Numbered from the stretch's first letter, positions 52,058-61,163 are shown. The stretch is DNA of 64,000 bases from Rossellomorea sp. BNER (GCA_024213275.1 JANAVG010000019.1:17778-81777), one strand, 5' to 3'. Numbers and translations are program-made. The notes: generated from the sequence alone by a model not told the origin.

Positions 52058-52723
52058 CTATGCTGCAAGACAAGTTTCTGTTCTTCTATGGTTCCATCTA
52101 TTCTTAGTTGATGATGTTTCTTTTAGAAGACCGACAACTGAGTAATGTTTTTGGAAATAATCAATCATGATCTTTGGGTTTTCAGAACAAATGGAATTGA
52201 TTACTCTCAAGATAAACTCATTTTCCTGTTCGACTTCTTGTTGATCCCAATTAATTTTTTGTAATTTCGTTCTGACTCTAAAAATTATTGCGCGAACGGC
52301 GCCTTCAGTTATTTGCAAAACTTCAGAAATATCTTTCGATGAGTATTGGAAGACATCCTTAAGAATAAACGCTGTAAGTTGATGAACGTTTAAATGTTCA
52401 AAAAGCTTTTTCACAACAGATTCTACTTCTGTCGATAATGTTAGCTCTACAATCTCCACTGGGATCTTTTCGTCACTACATTCTCTTGATTTTTTTCTTA
52501 TTTGATCTACCCAATAATTATGGGCGATTCTATATAGAAGAGATAAGCTAATCTCATCTTGAGGACCATAATTGTTCAGGACCTTAGACACAGTTTCTTG
52601 AGCTAAGTCCTCACTTTCCCAATGATTTCGAGTAATTGAGTGGCAATATTTTTTAAGTTTATCAAAATGCATGACAATAAAATCTTCATGTGAGGGGTTT
52701 TTTTTACCAGGCCTGGTTGTCAA
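52058..52723 (-). CDS. ECF-type sigma-70 family sigma factor
   Basis: 221 aa if the TTG at 52723 is used (AAAGGAG eight bases upstream); other TTG/GTG codons lie a few codons earlier. Sigma region 2 (about 15-80; YCHSITRNHWESEDLAQETV, LLYRIAHNYWVDQIRKK) and region 4 (about 105-150; LKDVFQYSSKDISEVLQITEGAVRAIIFRVR). A C-terminal extension of about 60 residues follows region 4. No anti-sigma gene is adjacent; the next gene is a clpP-like protease, which may be its target or controller. Confidence 0.85.
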   Translation of the reverse strand: MTTRPGKKNPSHEDFIVMHFDKLKKYCHSITRNHWESEDLAQETVSKVLNNYGPQDEISLSLLYRIAHNYWVDQIRKKSRECSDEKIPVEIVELTLSTEVESVVKKLFEHLNVHQLTAFILKDVFQYSSKDISEVLQITEGAVRAIIFRVRTKLQKINWDQQEVEQENEFILRVINSICSENPKIMIDYFQKHYSVVGLLKETSSTKNRWNHRRTETCLAA

Positions 52724-52933
52724 AGCACTCACTCCTTTCAACCTCTATATTAGGAACGTATAAAGAGCTAAAAACGTTACGGTAATTTCAAAAGTTTTTT
52801 ATAACATTATTATACTTAATTTTAGGAAAAATTCAGAATTGAACCGTTTCCTTGATATCTTTTTATTGTGAAATTAAATTAATGGTGATAAAATCTGATC
52901 ATATTTACAATTGGCGTATAAGGAGCGGGTAAA

Positions 52934-53461
52934 ATGAGTGAACATCTTGAGCTTGCAACGTTTGCTGGAGGTTGTTTCTGGTGTATGGTTCAACCATTTG
53001 ATGAAATTCCAGGTATTGAAAATATTGTTTCAGGCTATTCAGGTGGCCACGTTGAGAATCCCACCTATGAGGATGTAAAGTCTGGTCGTAGCGGACATTA
53101 TGAAGTGGTCCAGATTACCTATAACCCCTTAAAGTTCACTTATGAAAGACTTTTAGAGCTGTATTGGCCTCAAATTGACCCAACAGATGATGGTGGTCAA
53201 TTTCAGGATCGGGGTGAATCTTACCGCACTGCGATCTTTTATCACAATATGCATCAAAAAGAGTTAGCAGAAAAAACTAAGGCAGATATAACTGATAGTG
53301 GCAGATTTAATAAGCCTATCGTTACTAAGATCCTTCCAGCTAAACCGTTTTATCCTGCTGAAGATTATCATCAAGATTTTTATAAGAAAAGTCCAAAAGA
53401 GTATAAAGAAGATCGAGAAAAGTCTGGTCGAGATGAGTTTATAAACAACAATTGGAAATAA
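52934..53461 (+). CDS. msrA: Peptide-methionine (S)-S-oxide reductase
   Basis: 175 aa, single MsrA domain without MsrB fusion. Catalytic Cys in FAGGCFWCM (near residue 13), with YSGGHVENPTYEDV, EVVQITYNP, and YRTAIFYHN typical of MsrA. It repairs oxidised methionine in proteins using thioredoxin. ATG after AAGGAGCGGG. Stand-alone. Confidence 0.95.
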   Translation: MSEHLELATFAGGCFWCMVQPFDEIPGIENIVSGYSGGHVENPTYEDVKSGRSGHYEVVQITYNPLKFTYERLLELYWPQIDPTDDGGQFQDRGESYRTAIFYHNMHQKELAEKTKADITDSGRFNKPIVTKILPAKPFYPAEDYHQDFYKKSPKEYKEDREKSGRDEFINNNWK

Positions 53462-53832
53462 TCTGCAAATTTAGAAGGTGATCCAAATGGTTCTAGAATC
53501 ACATTTCTCTCAGTATTTACATAATCCCTCTGTGGGTTAGTTCGATATAGTGAAGAAATATTGCTTGTACTGGAACTTTACAAGGGTCACTTTCTTTATA
53601 CGCTCTTTTCTTTAAATTTGTTGTTTTATGAGTTGTGTGCCTTACAATAAAGAAATTTGGCAAATCTCTAATTTACATCGAAACTGACCTTTCCCTTTTT
53701 GGATGAATCCAGAATTTTTACTTCCTGACCTAGTAGTAACTTATGCAAAACCGTTTGTTTTAAATATTATATGTTTTTGCATGTTAAATAATTGGGGAGG
53801 AACACTAAAAACTATGGGAGGAGTGATTCCAA
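53462..53832. other. Intergenic region, no feature seen
   Basis: 371 bp between msrA and a 64-aa gene. I see no convincing ORF, repeat or terminator; AT-rich with a short imperfect inverted repeat near 53478-53506. Confidence 0.4.
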
Positions 53833-54027
53833 ATGGAGAAAAAAGGGAAGAAAATGATGAATGAAACTAAAGATAATGAACAAATTATGGCGTTTTCTGG
53901 AAATGGAGCATACTTAAACTTCGATGATCCCTATCCAGGAGACTCAGTAAACGAGCATAAACAACTCGAAATCGCCAACGAAGTCATCGGAAGAGATGAA
54001 ATCAAACAACAAAACGACAATCTCTAA
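53833..54027 (+). CDS. Small hydrophilic protein, unknown
   Basis: 64 aa. GGAGGAG lies nine bases upstream of the ATG. No membrane segment or Cys; rich in Asn, Glu, Lys and Asp, with a central FSGNGAYLNFDDPYPGDS segment. Possibly disordered. Not a family that I recognise; could be a sporulation- or stress-related small protein, but nothing shows that. Confidence 0.55.
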   Translation: MEKKGKKMMNETKDNEQIMAFSGNGAYLNFDDPYPGDSVNEHKQLEIANEVIGRDEIKQQNDNL

Positions 54028-54071
54028 TTTTAATGTTCAAACTCAACCACTTTAACGCACTACCACACCTA

Positions 54072-54121
54072 GGGACGGTTCTCGAATACAGTAACGCGTT
54101 ACTGTATTCGAGAACCGTCCC
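54072..54121. repeat. Hairpin repeat, family A copy 3 (perfect palindrome)
   Basis: A 50-nt perfect palindrome: GGGACGGTTCTCG outer arm, inner arm AATACAGTAACG, then the exact complement with no loop. Flanked by CTTTAACGC and GCTTTAACGTGTTAACG. Outer arms are identical to copy 2; inner arms differ with full compensation. Confidence 0.8.
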
Positions 54122-54301
54122 GCCTCGCTTTAACGTGTTAACGTATAAAAATAATTTCAATTCCGTAATGAATTTTTGAATGTTGCTTATAATACCCTCT
54201 ATTAGTAGGGGATGAATCCTTCAAACTTGAATGTACTAAATCGGAATTTAATGCTATTTAAATAAAAGACGAATAGTCTCAATGGTTTTGTATAACTTAA
54301 T

Positions 54302-54374
54302 AAAAAGGAAGTCATGTCACTCTAACACAACATTGTACCTTCACCAGAGAGATATAGTGACTGACTTCCTTTTC
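54302..54374. terminator. Long-loop inverted repeat after the GNAT gene
   Basis: AAAAGGAAGTCA-GTCACT and AGTGAC-GACTTCCTTTT arms separated by about 35 nt, at the stop side of the minus-strand acetyltransferase gene. Likely its terminator. Confidence 0.55.
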
Positions 54375-54382
54375 AATTTCTT

Positions 54383-54916
54383 CTATAGTGATACTTCATA
54401 TTTGCTATGTTGACAACCATAATTAACTGTCACATCTTTCAATTCATACTTTCTTTGATAGAAGGCATTTAATCCTTTATTGCTATGTAAACAATCGAAT
54501 CTCAAGATTTTTGAACCATTTTCTTTTGCGTAACTTTCTGACCACTGTAACAGCATTTCTCCGATTCCGCTGCCTTGATAATCACGATGAGTAACTAATC
54601 TATGAAGATACATGACATTATTAACCCTACTCGCATTTCCCCAAATCTCTAAATCCCATTCATTTGGGTCGTTTTCCAGTGTTACGGATGCAATGGCTAT
54701 ATTGTCGAAATAAAATAGAAAGGTACTTTCATTCGATATACTATCCATTATTTCTTGTAGATTTCCATCAAGATCTTCAATATAATAATCCCACTGTCTT
54801 AAACCTTTCCCTTTTAACCAAACCGCTGCTCCAACAAGTAATGAGGTGACTAGATCAATATCTTCCAATGCAGCTTTTCTCACTTTTAGTTTGGATAATA
54901 TAGTATTGTTTTTCAT
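54383..54916 (-). CDS. GNAT-family N-acetyltransferase
   Basis: 177 aa from the ATG at 54916 after AGGAGG. Acetyl-CoA binding motif A is seen as LHRLVTHRDYQGSGIGEMLLQW (Q-x-x-G-x-G/A, near residues 110-130), followed by AKENGSKILRFDCLHSN. Substrate unknown; members acetylate amino groups of small molecules or proteins. Stand-alone. Confidence 0.85.
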   Translation of the reverse strand: MKNNTILSKLKVRKAALEDIDLVTSLLVGAAVWLKGKGLRQWDYYIEDLDGNLQEIMDSISNESTFLFYFDNIAIASVTLENDPNEWDLEIWGNASRVNNVMYLHRLVTHRDYQGSGIGEMLLQWSESYAKENGSKILRFDCLHSNKGLNAFYQRKYELKDVTVNYGCQHSKYEVSL

Positions 54917-55060
54917 CAATATTCCTCCTCTCCATAATACTTTTCAGCAAAAGAAAGGAAAATCCTTCTATAATATCTAGAACAAAAGTCCGAAACCACT
55001 ACTATTCAGATAGAATACCTTCCTTCTGATATGTGGATTCGAACTTATTGAAAATCATGT

Positions 55061-55930
55061 TTATTCTTCTTCTTTTTTATTTAAATAGGTCCATCCATCT
55101 TTTTGATAAACAACTCTCTCTTTCATAAGTTTACCTAAAGCTCTCTTAAATGATGCTTTGCTCATTTGGAATCGTTCTTTAATTTCTTCTGGTAAGCTTT
55201 TGTCGCTAAACGGCATCGCACCATTTCTTTGATGCAGGTAAGCAAGAATAGTGCCCGAGTCATCACCCATTTTATCTTGCTTTAATGGTAGAAAAGATAC
55301 ATTCAAGCTCCCGTCCTCTTTTACATCAATGACTCTCCCCGTCACCAATTCGCCAAGTCGAGGTTCAGATTTCCGTTGGCTTTCATGAATAAAACATCGA
55401 TAACCTTGTTCTGAAAGTACATACGTACCAACTTTAAGCAATCGATAGACTCTTCCCGTAATCGTTGCTTTCATCATTTCATTTGAAGCTCTTCTCGCAA
55501 TTTGACCAATAATATTTTCTGTAGCTAAACGACCATATAATCTATCGTTTTTGTCCGTTTTTAATGAAATATACAATTGATCACCTGGTGCTGGCCATAA
55601 AGATTCGAAAATAGGTAGATCATCGGCTGATATTAAAATGTCCTTTGTTAACCCTATTGAAACGAACACTCCTAATTCAGGCGCCACATCTACAACTTCA
55701 GCCCAGCTATAGGAGCCAATTTGCACTTTTGGAATTCTCATTGTTGCTGCGATCCGAACCTCTTTATCGTGAAATAAAAAAACTTTTACACTATCCCCAA
55801 TTTCTATATCATCTGTAATCTCTGATTGATGAAGTAATACATCCTCATCTTCGTTTGTTAAAAAATATCCAAATGGAACTTCTCGATCTACAATTAACGT
55901 GTCGACGGTTCCAACTTGTAGTCTTGCCAT
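55061..55930 (-). CDS. cvfB: CvfB-like S1-domain RNA-binding protein
   Basis: 289 aa from the ATG at 55930 after GAGGAGG. Several S1-like OB folds (about 1-60, 65-135, 145-215) and a C-terminal winged helix (about 220-285; GAMPFSDKSLPEEIKERFQMSKASFKRALGKL), the layout of CvfB/YitL. In Staphylococcus the homologue affects virulence gene expression through RNA; in Bacillus the role is little known. Stand-alone. Confidence 0.86.
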   Translation of the reverse strand: MARLQVGTVDTLIVDREVPFGYFLTNEDEDVLLHQSEITDDIEIGDSVKVFLFHDKEVRIAATMRIPKVQIGSYSWAEVVDVAPELGVFVSIGLTKDILISADDLPIFESLWPAPGDQLYISLKTDKNDRLYGRLATENIIGQIARRASNEMMKATITGRVYRLLKVGTYVLSEQGYRCFIHESQRKSEPRLGELVTGRVIDVKEDGSLNVSFLPLKQDKMGDDSGTILAYLHQRNGAMPFSDKSLPEEIKERFQMSKASFKRALGKLMKERVVYQKDGWTYLNKKEEE

Positions 55931-56104
55931 ATTGCTAATCCTCCTCAAAATTCGCGTTTCTTACTATCATATCCTGTTCACAATGAATTAAAGCATTTTA
56001 AATCTATCATTTTTTCATTAATTAATATAGACCTTTATGATATTTCTTAATAATAATCTATCCTCATGCAATTGGCGATCCCTAAGTAAAACTCTCATTA
56101 CGTT

Positions 56105-56145
56105 AATAGGCCAGGAACCATATATCAAAGGGCTCCTGACCTATT
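56105..56145. repeat. Hairpin repeat, family C-like copy
   Basis: AATAGGCCAGGAACC / GGCTCCTGACCTATT imperfect arms with an 11-nt loop, immediately beyond the MFS gene stop. Core CAGGAAC / CTCCTG resembles family C at 16424. No T-run, so it is not a typical terminator. Confidence 0.45.
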
Positions 56146-56154
56146 ATTAATAAC

Positions 56155-57372
56155 TTAATGCCAATTCCTTACCTCTTGGTCGGTTGGAAGAAATGTTGTT
56201 AAAATTCCTAGTAGCGGTAGAAAACTACACAACACCATGATGAATCGGAGGCTAAATATGTCTGCCAAACTTCCGAATAAAACGGCACCAACTGCACCCA
56301 TTCCAAATGCTAAACCGACAGTTAATCCTGATACCATCCCAATTTTTTGTGGTAAAAGTTCTTGTGCGTAAACGACGGTTACACTAAAGCTTGAAGAAAG
56401 GATGAATCCAATGGCAAAGAAAAAAGGAATGACCAATGTAAGCGGAAGATAGGGCAGGATTAGTGTTAATGGAGCTGACCCTAACATAGAAAAGAAAATA
56501 ATATTTCGTTTTCCAAATCGGTCAGCTAATGGACCTCCCAAAAATGTACCTAATACACCTGCAAGCATAAAAATGAAAATATATACTTGGGCTCCTTTTA
56601 TAGATAATCCATAATCTTCTATGAGATAAAATTGGTAATAATTGGATATACCTGCACCATACCATGAACGAGCAAATATTAAGAACAAAATAAGTAAAAT
56701 GGCCGTCTTAATTTTACGATGAATTTTTGGAGATGAATGTTCATTTCCATCTTTACGTGTGATTAGTTTTCTATTTTTCACTTTTTCTTTATACCAACGT
56801 GAAACATTAAAAAGCACAATAATTCCAAGGACGGCTGCGATTGTAAACCAAAGGGCACCTTTCTGTCCTAATGGAACAAATATAAACGCAGTAATTATAG
56901 GGGCTAACGATTGACCAGTATTTCCACCAACCTGATAGATCGATTGTGCAAGCCCGCGTTTATTACCTGCAGCCATGTAGGCTACTCTGGACCCTTCCGG
57001 ATGAAAGATTGCTGAGCCTAGTCCAATAAAAAGCACTGAAAATAGAATCCATAGAAAGTTTTGCGATAAAGCAAAACCGATTAAACCCGCTAAACTAAAT
57101 AACATTCCCAGTGGTAAAAGAAATGGCCGGGAACGAATGTCGGCATAAAACCCGAAAACTGGCTGTAGTAACGAAGAGGTTATATTTAAAACAAAAGCTA
57201 TCCAACCAATTTGTGTATAACTTAAATTTAACGATCTCTCAATGATTGGAAACATAGCTGGCACAACTGCTTGAAGAGTATCATTGATAAAATGACCTGA
57301 ACTAATGGCAAATAAAACACCATAGAAGGTAATCATTTGTTTAGGATGTTGTTTTGTTAACGGAACGCCCAT
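56155..57372 (-). CDS. MFS exporter, fosmidomycin-resistance (Fsr)-like
   Basis: 405 aa, about 12 membrane helices. N-terminal YGVLFAISSGHFINDTLQAVVPAMFP (near residue 16) and PVFGFYADIRSRP in loop 2-3 are typical of Fsr-like MFS efflux proteins; IFHPEGSRVAYMAAG near 120 also fits. Exports small molecules, possibly antibiotics. ATG start with a weak GGTGGGG. No adjacent regulator. Confidence 0.85.
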   Translation of the reverse strand: MGVPLTKQHPKQMITFYGVLFAISSGHFINDTLQAVVPAMFPIIERSLNLSYTQIGWIAFVLNITSSLLQPVFGFYADIRSRPFLLPLGMLFSLAGLIGFALSQNFLWILFSVLFIGLGSAIFHPEGSRVAYMAAGNKRGLAQSIYQVGGNTGQSLAPIITAFIFVPLGQKGALWFTIAAVLGIIVLFNVSRWYKEKVKNRKLITRKDGNEHSSPKIHRKIKTAILLILFLIFARSWYGAGISNYYQFYLIEDYGLSIKGAQVYIFIFMLAGVLGTFLGGPLADRFGKRNIIFFSMLGSAPLTLILPYLPLTLVIPFFFAIGFILSSSFSVTVVYAQELLPQKIGMVSGLTVGLAFGMGAVGAVLFGSLADIFSLRFIMVLCSFLPLLGILTTFLPTDQEVRNWH

Positions 57373-57496
57373 TTCCCCACCCGCTTTTATTATATATTTA
57401 GTAACTCTAAATATTATATAGGATGGGGGAAGTGTTGAATAGCCCTATCAAAAGTATTATATTTTAAAGCACCCACTCTTTGTAAAATAAGAAAAT

Positions 57497-57606
57497 GGCT
57501 GTCCCTATTGGGTAGGAATCACATTATTAGCCATGTATAGAAGATTTTCCAATGGTTCTTCTATACGATGAGCTGTGGTTCCTTCCCCCTTTGCTTCGGG
57601 ACAGCC
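57497..57606. repeat. Dispersed hairpin repeat, family B copy 2
   Basis: About 110 nt bounded by GGCTGTCCC and GGGACAGCC with a TAGGAATCACA-like left arm and TGTGGTTCCTT right arm. The centre has TGTATAGAAG / CTTCTATACG arms. More diverged than copies 1 and 3. Confidence 0.6.
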
Positions 57607-57680
57607 TTCTATTTTTAGGGAAAAATAGGTCATTTTCTCCTATAAGTCATTCATTTTCGAAAGTCCAAACAAGTAATTAA

Positions 57681-58178
57681 TTATCTTGCATCAGGAAAAA
57701 CACGTTGTATCATATTTCCTAATTCATCTGCTAAACCTTCTATCGGATCTCCTTCTCTTACACGATCTCCATAGTTTCTCATACTGTCAATAAACTCGGG
57801 ATTTGTAGAAACATTAACATTTTCAATATTATTATCTGTTGACCTCACTATATCAGCAATTCTTTTCTCTAGTTCGTCTGTCATTTTATCTGTGTTATTT
57901 CCTTTTAGATCTGCTGCAACAAATGCATTATTCTCCGTAGTTAGGACATAAGCACGGTCAACTTCTTTCATATTTGTCACTTTATCAGCTGCTTTTTCAG
58001 CTATATCATATTCATTATTATTATTCTGGTTATCCTTTTGGTCTTCACCAGTATAATTTACATTTTGAAAGTCTGTATCATTATTATTGTCTAGACTCTC
58101 TTCGGTATCGTTCGCACCGCATGCTCCAAGCATTAGAATTAAAAGTAAACTTGAACCTGCAATCAATATTTTCTTCAT
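57681..58178 (-). CDS. YhcN/YlaJ-family spore lipoprotein
   Basis: 165 aa. Signal peptide with lipobox LMLGACGAN (Cys near residue 20), an Asn/Asp-rich linker (about 22-58), then the YhcN/YlaJ domain (about 60-150; ADKVTNMKEVDRAYVLTTENNAFVAADL). Family members are sporulation-associated lipoproteins needed for efficient germination or outgrowth. ATG after AGGAGG. Supports a spore-forming host. Confidence 0.87.
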   Translation of the reverse strand: MKKILIAGSSLLLILMLGACGANDTEESLDNNNDTDFQNVNYTGEDQKDNQNNNNEYDIAEKAADKVTNMKEVDRAYVLTTENNAFVAADLKGNNTDKMTDELEKRIADIVRSTDNNIENVNVSTNPEFIDSMRNYGDRVREGDPIEGLADELGNMIQRVFPDAR

Positions 58179-58333
58179 AATTAGTACCTCCTTTTAGTTT
58201 CATGGTATAGACTTTCCAATAAATCTACACTTTATGTATAAAAAACTAAATTTTCCCTTATAGAATTTTAAACATAATTAATAATGCTAAAGGGAAGATA
58301 AAGAAGTAGATATTGGAATAGGAGGGTTTGTTA

Positions 58334-59059
58334 ATGGTTTCAGCAGCACTTTGGGGTGGTTTAGCAAGTATCTCCTTATTACTAGGTTCATTAATGGGGA
58401 TATATTTAAAAATTCCTAAAAAGTACATTGCATATATCATGGCACTTGGAACAGGAATTTTAATTGGTGCAGCTACCTTCGATTTACTCCTCCATGCTTT
58501 ACATGTTAGTGGAATCGTTCTTTCAGGATTTTCATTTATACTAGGGGCATTAGTATTTACGATTGTAGAAGCTATTTTGAACAAAAAAGGTGGGAGTGAT
58601 AGGAAACGTTCAAAGAAAAATCCTGCTGGTCATTCAGGAATGGCCATTTATGCTGGTACACTGATGGATGCTATTCCAGAATCGATCATAATTGGTGTCA
58701 GTTTATTAAGTAATAGTCATGTCAATTGGTTGTTTGTTCTAGCTATATTTATAAGTAATTTACCCGAATCACTCTCAAGTTCTGTTGGTTTAAAACTTGA
58801 TGGTTATTCAAATCGAAAGATCCTAATGCTCTGGGCGAGTGTTGTCGTTGTTTCTTCAATTTGTTCATTAGTAGGTTATGTATTCTTAAATAATGCCTCA
58901 GAGCAGTTTCTTGCAAGCATTGGTGCATTTGGCGCAGGTGCATTAATTTCAATGGTTTGCTCTACAATGTTACCGGAAGCATTTCAAGATAGTGGACCGA
59001 TTGTTGGACTAATTACTTCTATTGGACTTATTTTTTCGTTATTTCTAACACAATTATGA
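58334..59059 (+). CDS. ZIP-family metal transporter-like protein
   Basis: 241 aa from the ATG at 58334 after AGGAGGG. Eight hydrophobic segments with a His/Lys linker; the ZIP-type helix IV-V region includes GTLMDAIPESIIIGVSL (near 105-122) and ISNLPESLSSSVGL (near 140-155). The second Pro-Glu pair is present, but the His of the usual HxxPEG motif is replaced. A divalent metal or other cation role is likely; metal unknown. Confidence 0.82.
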   Translation: MVSAALWGGLASISLLLGSLMGIYLKIPKKYIAYIMALGTGILIGAATFDLLLHALHVSGIVLSGFSFILGALVFTIVEAILNKKGGSDRKRSKKNPAGHSGMAIYAGTLMDAIPESIIIGVSLLSNSHVNWLFVLAIFISNLPESLSSSVGLKLDGYSNRKILMLWASVVVVSSICSLVGYVFLNNASEQFLASIGAFGAGALISMVCSTMLPEAFQDSGPIVGLITSIGLIFSLFLTQL

Positions 59060-59084
59060 ATGGGCTTTTTAACCTAAAAAATAA

Positions 59085-59199
59085 GGGCTGTCCCAAAACC
59101 AAGGTGTCAGGAACCAAAACCTCCATATAAGAAGATACCCCCAGGAATATCTTCTATATATAGGCTATATCGTGGTTTCGGACCCCTTTGGGACAGCCT
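59085..59199. repeat. Dispersed hairpin repeat, family B copy 3 (inverted)
   Basis: GGGCTGTCCCAAAACCAAGG ... CCTTTGGGACAGCC with inner GTCAGGAACCA / TGGTTTCGGAC. It matches copy 1 read on the other strand. Located between convergent ZIP and MutS-like genes, where it may also act as a transcription end. Confidence 0.7.
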
Positions 59200-59228
59200 C
59201 TTCCCGTGTTGAATAGCTACCCACTATT

Positions 59229-61163
59229 TTATTGATTGTTCTCCTCTATCGTAAGACCTTCTACATGTTTTCTCTTCATTAAATTGGCTTTTTTTCGATT
59301 TTCTTTCGAATTAAAGACAATATCAAAATCATATCCATCTGGATACATTTCTTCTGCGGATATATATAGTTTCAATCTTTTATGATTATGTGTCTCCTTT
59401 TCCCCTTTTACTTGCACTACATAATTCCCGGTTGAGTCTGGTCCTTTATAAACAATTCCATATTCTCCGGTAGTGGAAATATGAACATTATCTCCTAATT
59501 TGAATAGGTTTACCTTTTCAATAGGGTCTTTTAGAGATTTCTTTTTCTTGGCATGCCGGTTGACAATCACTTGTTTTTCTATTTCACTTATTCCTGTACG
59601 CTCATTAAAAGAGTTCTGATCATATGCCATTACCTCCTTGTAGGTAAAATAATGAGCATTTTCTATTATTTTTGGATGCATTCCTAATCTTAGTGCAATT
59701 GCGAATGCCTGACTCTCTCCCCCTTTACCTAATTGAAGTCGATAGGTCGGCTTCAAAGTCTCCAAATCAAATTCCATTGATCCATTAATGAACCCTTCAT
59801 GTTGCTCTGCATATTCTTTGATTTCACTATAATGTGTGGTTGCAAATAACGTTGCACCCTTTTCATATAATTGTTTAAGAATAGCTGTTGCTAGTCCCAT
59901 TCCCTCACTTGGGTCTGTTCCTGAACCTACTTCATCCAGCAAGACCAAGCTGTTCTCATTCGCCGTTTTTAATATCTCAATAATGTTTTGAATATGGGAA
60001 CTAAAAGTACTCAAATTCTGTTCAATGCTTTGACCATCCCCTATATCCAATAAGATTTTTTGATAGATACTTACTTCAGTTCCCTCATCAGATGGAATCA
60101 ATAATCCGCATTGAATCATCAAAGTCAATAACCCAACTGTTTTAATGGTTACTGTTTTCCCTCCAGTATTAGGACCTGTAATAATCAAAGCGCTATGCTC
60201 TTTTCCCACTTCTAATGTTAGTGGGATTGCATTTTTCCCTAATAAAGGATGCTTTGCATTTATAAGTCGAATATATCCCCTATCATTAACAGAAACCTTT
60301 CGGCCATTAATAAGGCGGCTATATTTCGCTTTGGCGAAGAGGACATCATAATGAACCATCGTCTCAACTGCCATTTTAATTGTCCTTTGATGTTGTTCAA
60401 CTAGACCTGTTAAGTATAATAATATTTGTTCCATTACAGCTTCTTCTTCCATCCTCAAATAATGCAGGTGTTCTTGTTGTAGCGCCACTTCTTCTGGTTC
60501 AACATAAACGGTAGAACCTGAGGCAGAGGTATCTAAAATAGTTCCTTTGATTTTCCCTTTATATTCTTTCTTGATGGGAACAACAAATCGACCACCTCTT
60601 TGACTTACAATATTCTCCTGTAGAAATGGTTTGAATTTATTAGATTTTAAAATATGCTGGACCTTTTCTTTAAGACGTTCTTCTCCTATAGAAATTTGTT
60701 TTCTCACTTTTAAAAGTTCTTTGCTCGCATAATCGTCAACAGTTCCATTACGAATACAGCGTTGAATTTCATTGGCTAGCTCTGGAAGATCTTCAATAGA
60801 ATAAACATAACTTGTTACCCTTGGTGCCAGAATTTCTTTATCTTTCATAAATCGCTTTAATTTATGGCATGCATCTAAGAAAAAGTAAATTTTCGTTAAA
60901 TGATTGGGCCTAAACGCAACCCCTTTATTCAAACCTTCTAATAATCTCTCTATACCATCCATTGCATGAATCGGAACCGAATTGCTTTTTTCTAAGATAC
61001 TGACCGCTTCTACAACCTCATCCATCCAGGAACATATTTGCTTAAGGTTTTGAGAAGCTTTCATATCATTTATCACATTCTTCCCACTGTCTGTTAGCGC
61101 AAAATCACTGATTTGACACTTAACTTTGTTGAACTCTAAACTTTGAAAGGTTTTTAAATTCAA
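59229..61163 (-). CDS. MutS2-like ATPase lacking the Smr domain
   Basis: 644 aa from the TTG at 61163, which follows AAGGAGG. Layout as in MutS2 (no mismatch-binding N-terminus): core/lever and clamp (about 1-300; SGSTVYVEP near 220), ATPase with Walker A TGPNTGGKT near 328, Walker B LVLLDEVGSGTDPSEG near 409 and TTHYSEIK, then a KOW-like segment (about 550-600; FKLGDNVHISTTGEYGIVY). MutS2 of Bacillus is about 785 aa with a C-terminal Smr nuclease domain, absent here. MutS2 is reported to act on collided ribosomes; a ribosome-linked role is inferred. A leader with two terminators precedes it. Confidence 0.82.
   Translation of the reverse strand: MNLKTFQSLEFNKVKCQISDFALTDSGKNVINDMKASQNLKQICSWMDEVVEAVSILEKSNSVPIHAMDGIERLLEGLNKGVAFRPNHLTKIYFFLDACHKLKRFMKDKEILAPRVTSYVYSIEDLPELANEIQRCIRNGTVDDYASKELLKVRKQISIGEERLKEKVQHILKSNKFKPFLQENIVSQRGGRFVVPIKKEYKGKIKGTILDTSASGSTVYVEPEEVALQQEHLHYLRMEEEAVMEQILLYLTGLVEQHQRTIKMAVETMVHYDVLFAKAKYSRLINGRKVSVNDRGYIRLINAKHPLLGKNAIPLTLEVGKEHSALIITGPNTGGKTVTIKTVGLLTLMIQCGLLIPSDEGTEVSIYQKILLDIGDGQSIEQNLSTFSSHIQNIIEILKTANENSLVLLDEVGSGTDPSEGMGLATAILKQLYEKGATLFATTHYSEIKEYAEQHEGFINGSMEFDLETLKPTYRLQLGKGGESQAFAIALRLGMHPKIIENAHYFTYKEVMAYDQNSFNERTGISEIEKQVIVNRHAKKKKSLKDPIEKVNLFKLGDNVHISTTGEYGIVYKGPDSTGNYVVQVKGEKETHNHKRLKLYISAEEMYPDGYDFDIVFNSKENRKKANLMKRKHVEGLTIEENNQ

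Noticed and set aside
59229..61163. DNA mismatch repair mutS
   Set aside because: No N-terminal mismatch-recognition (Phe-x-Glu) domain; the layout is MutS2-like.
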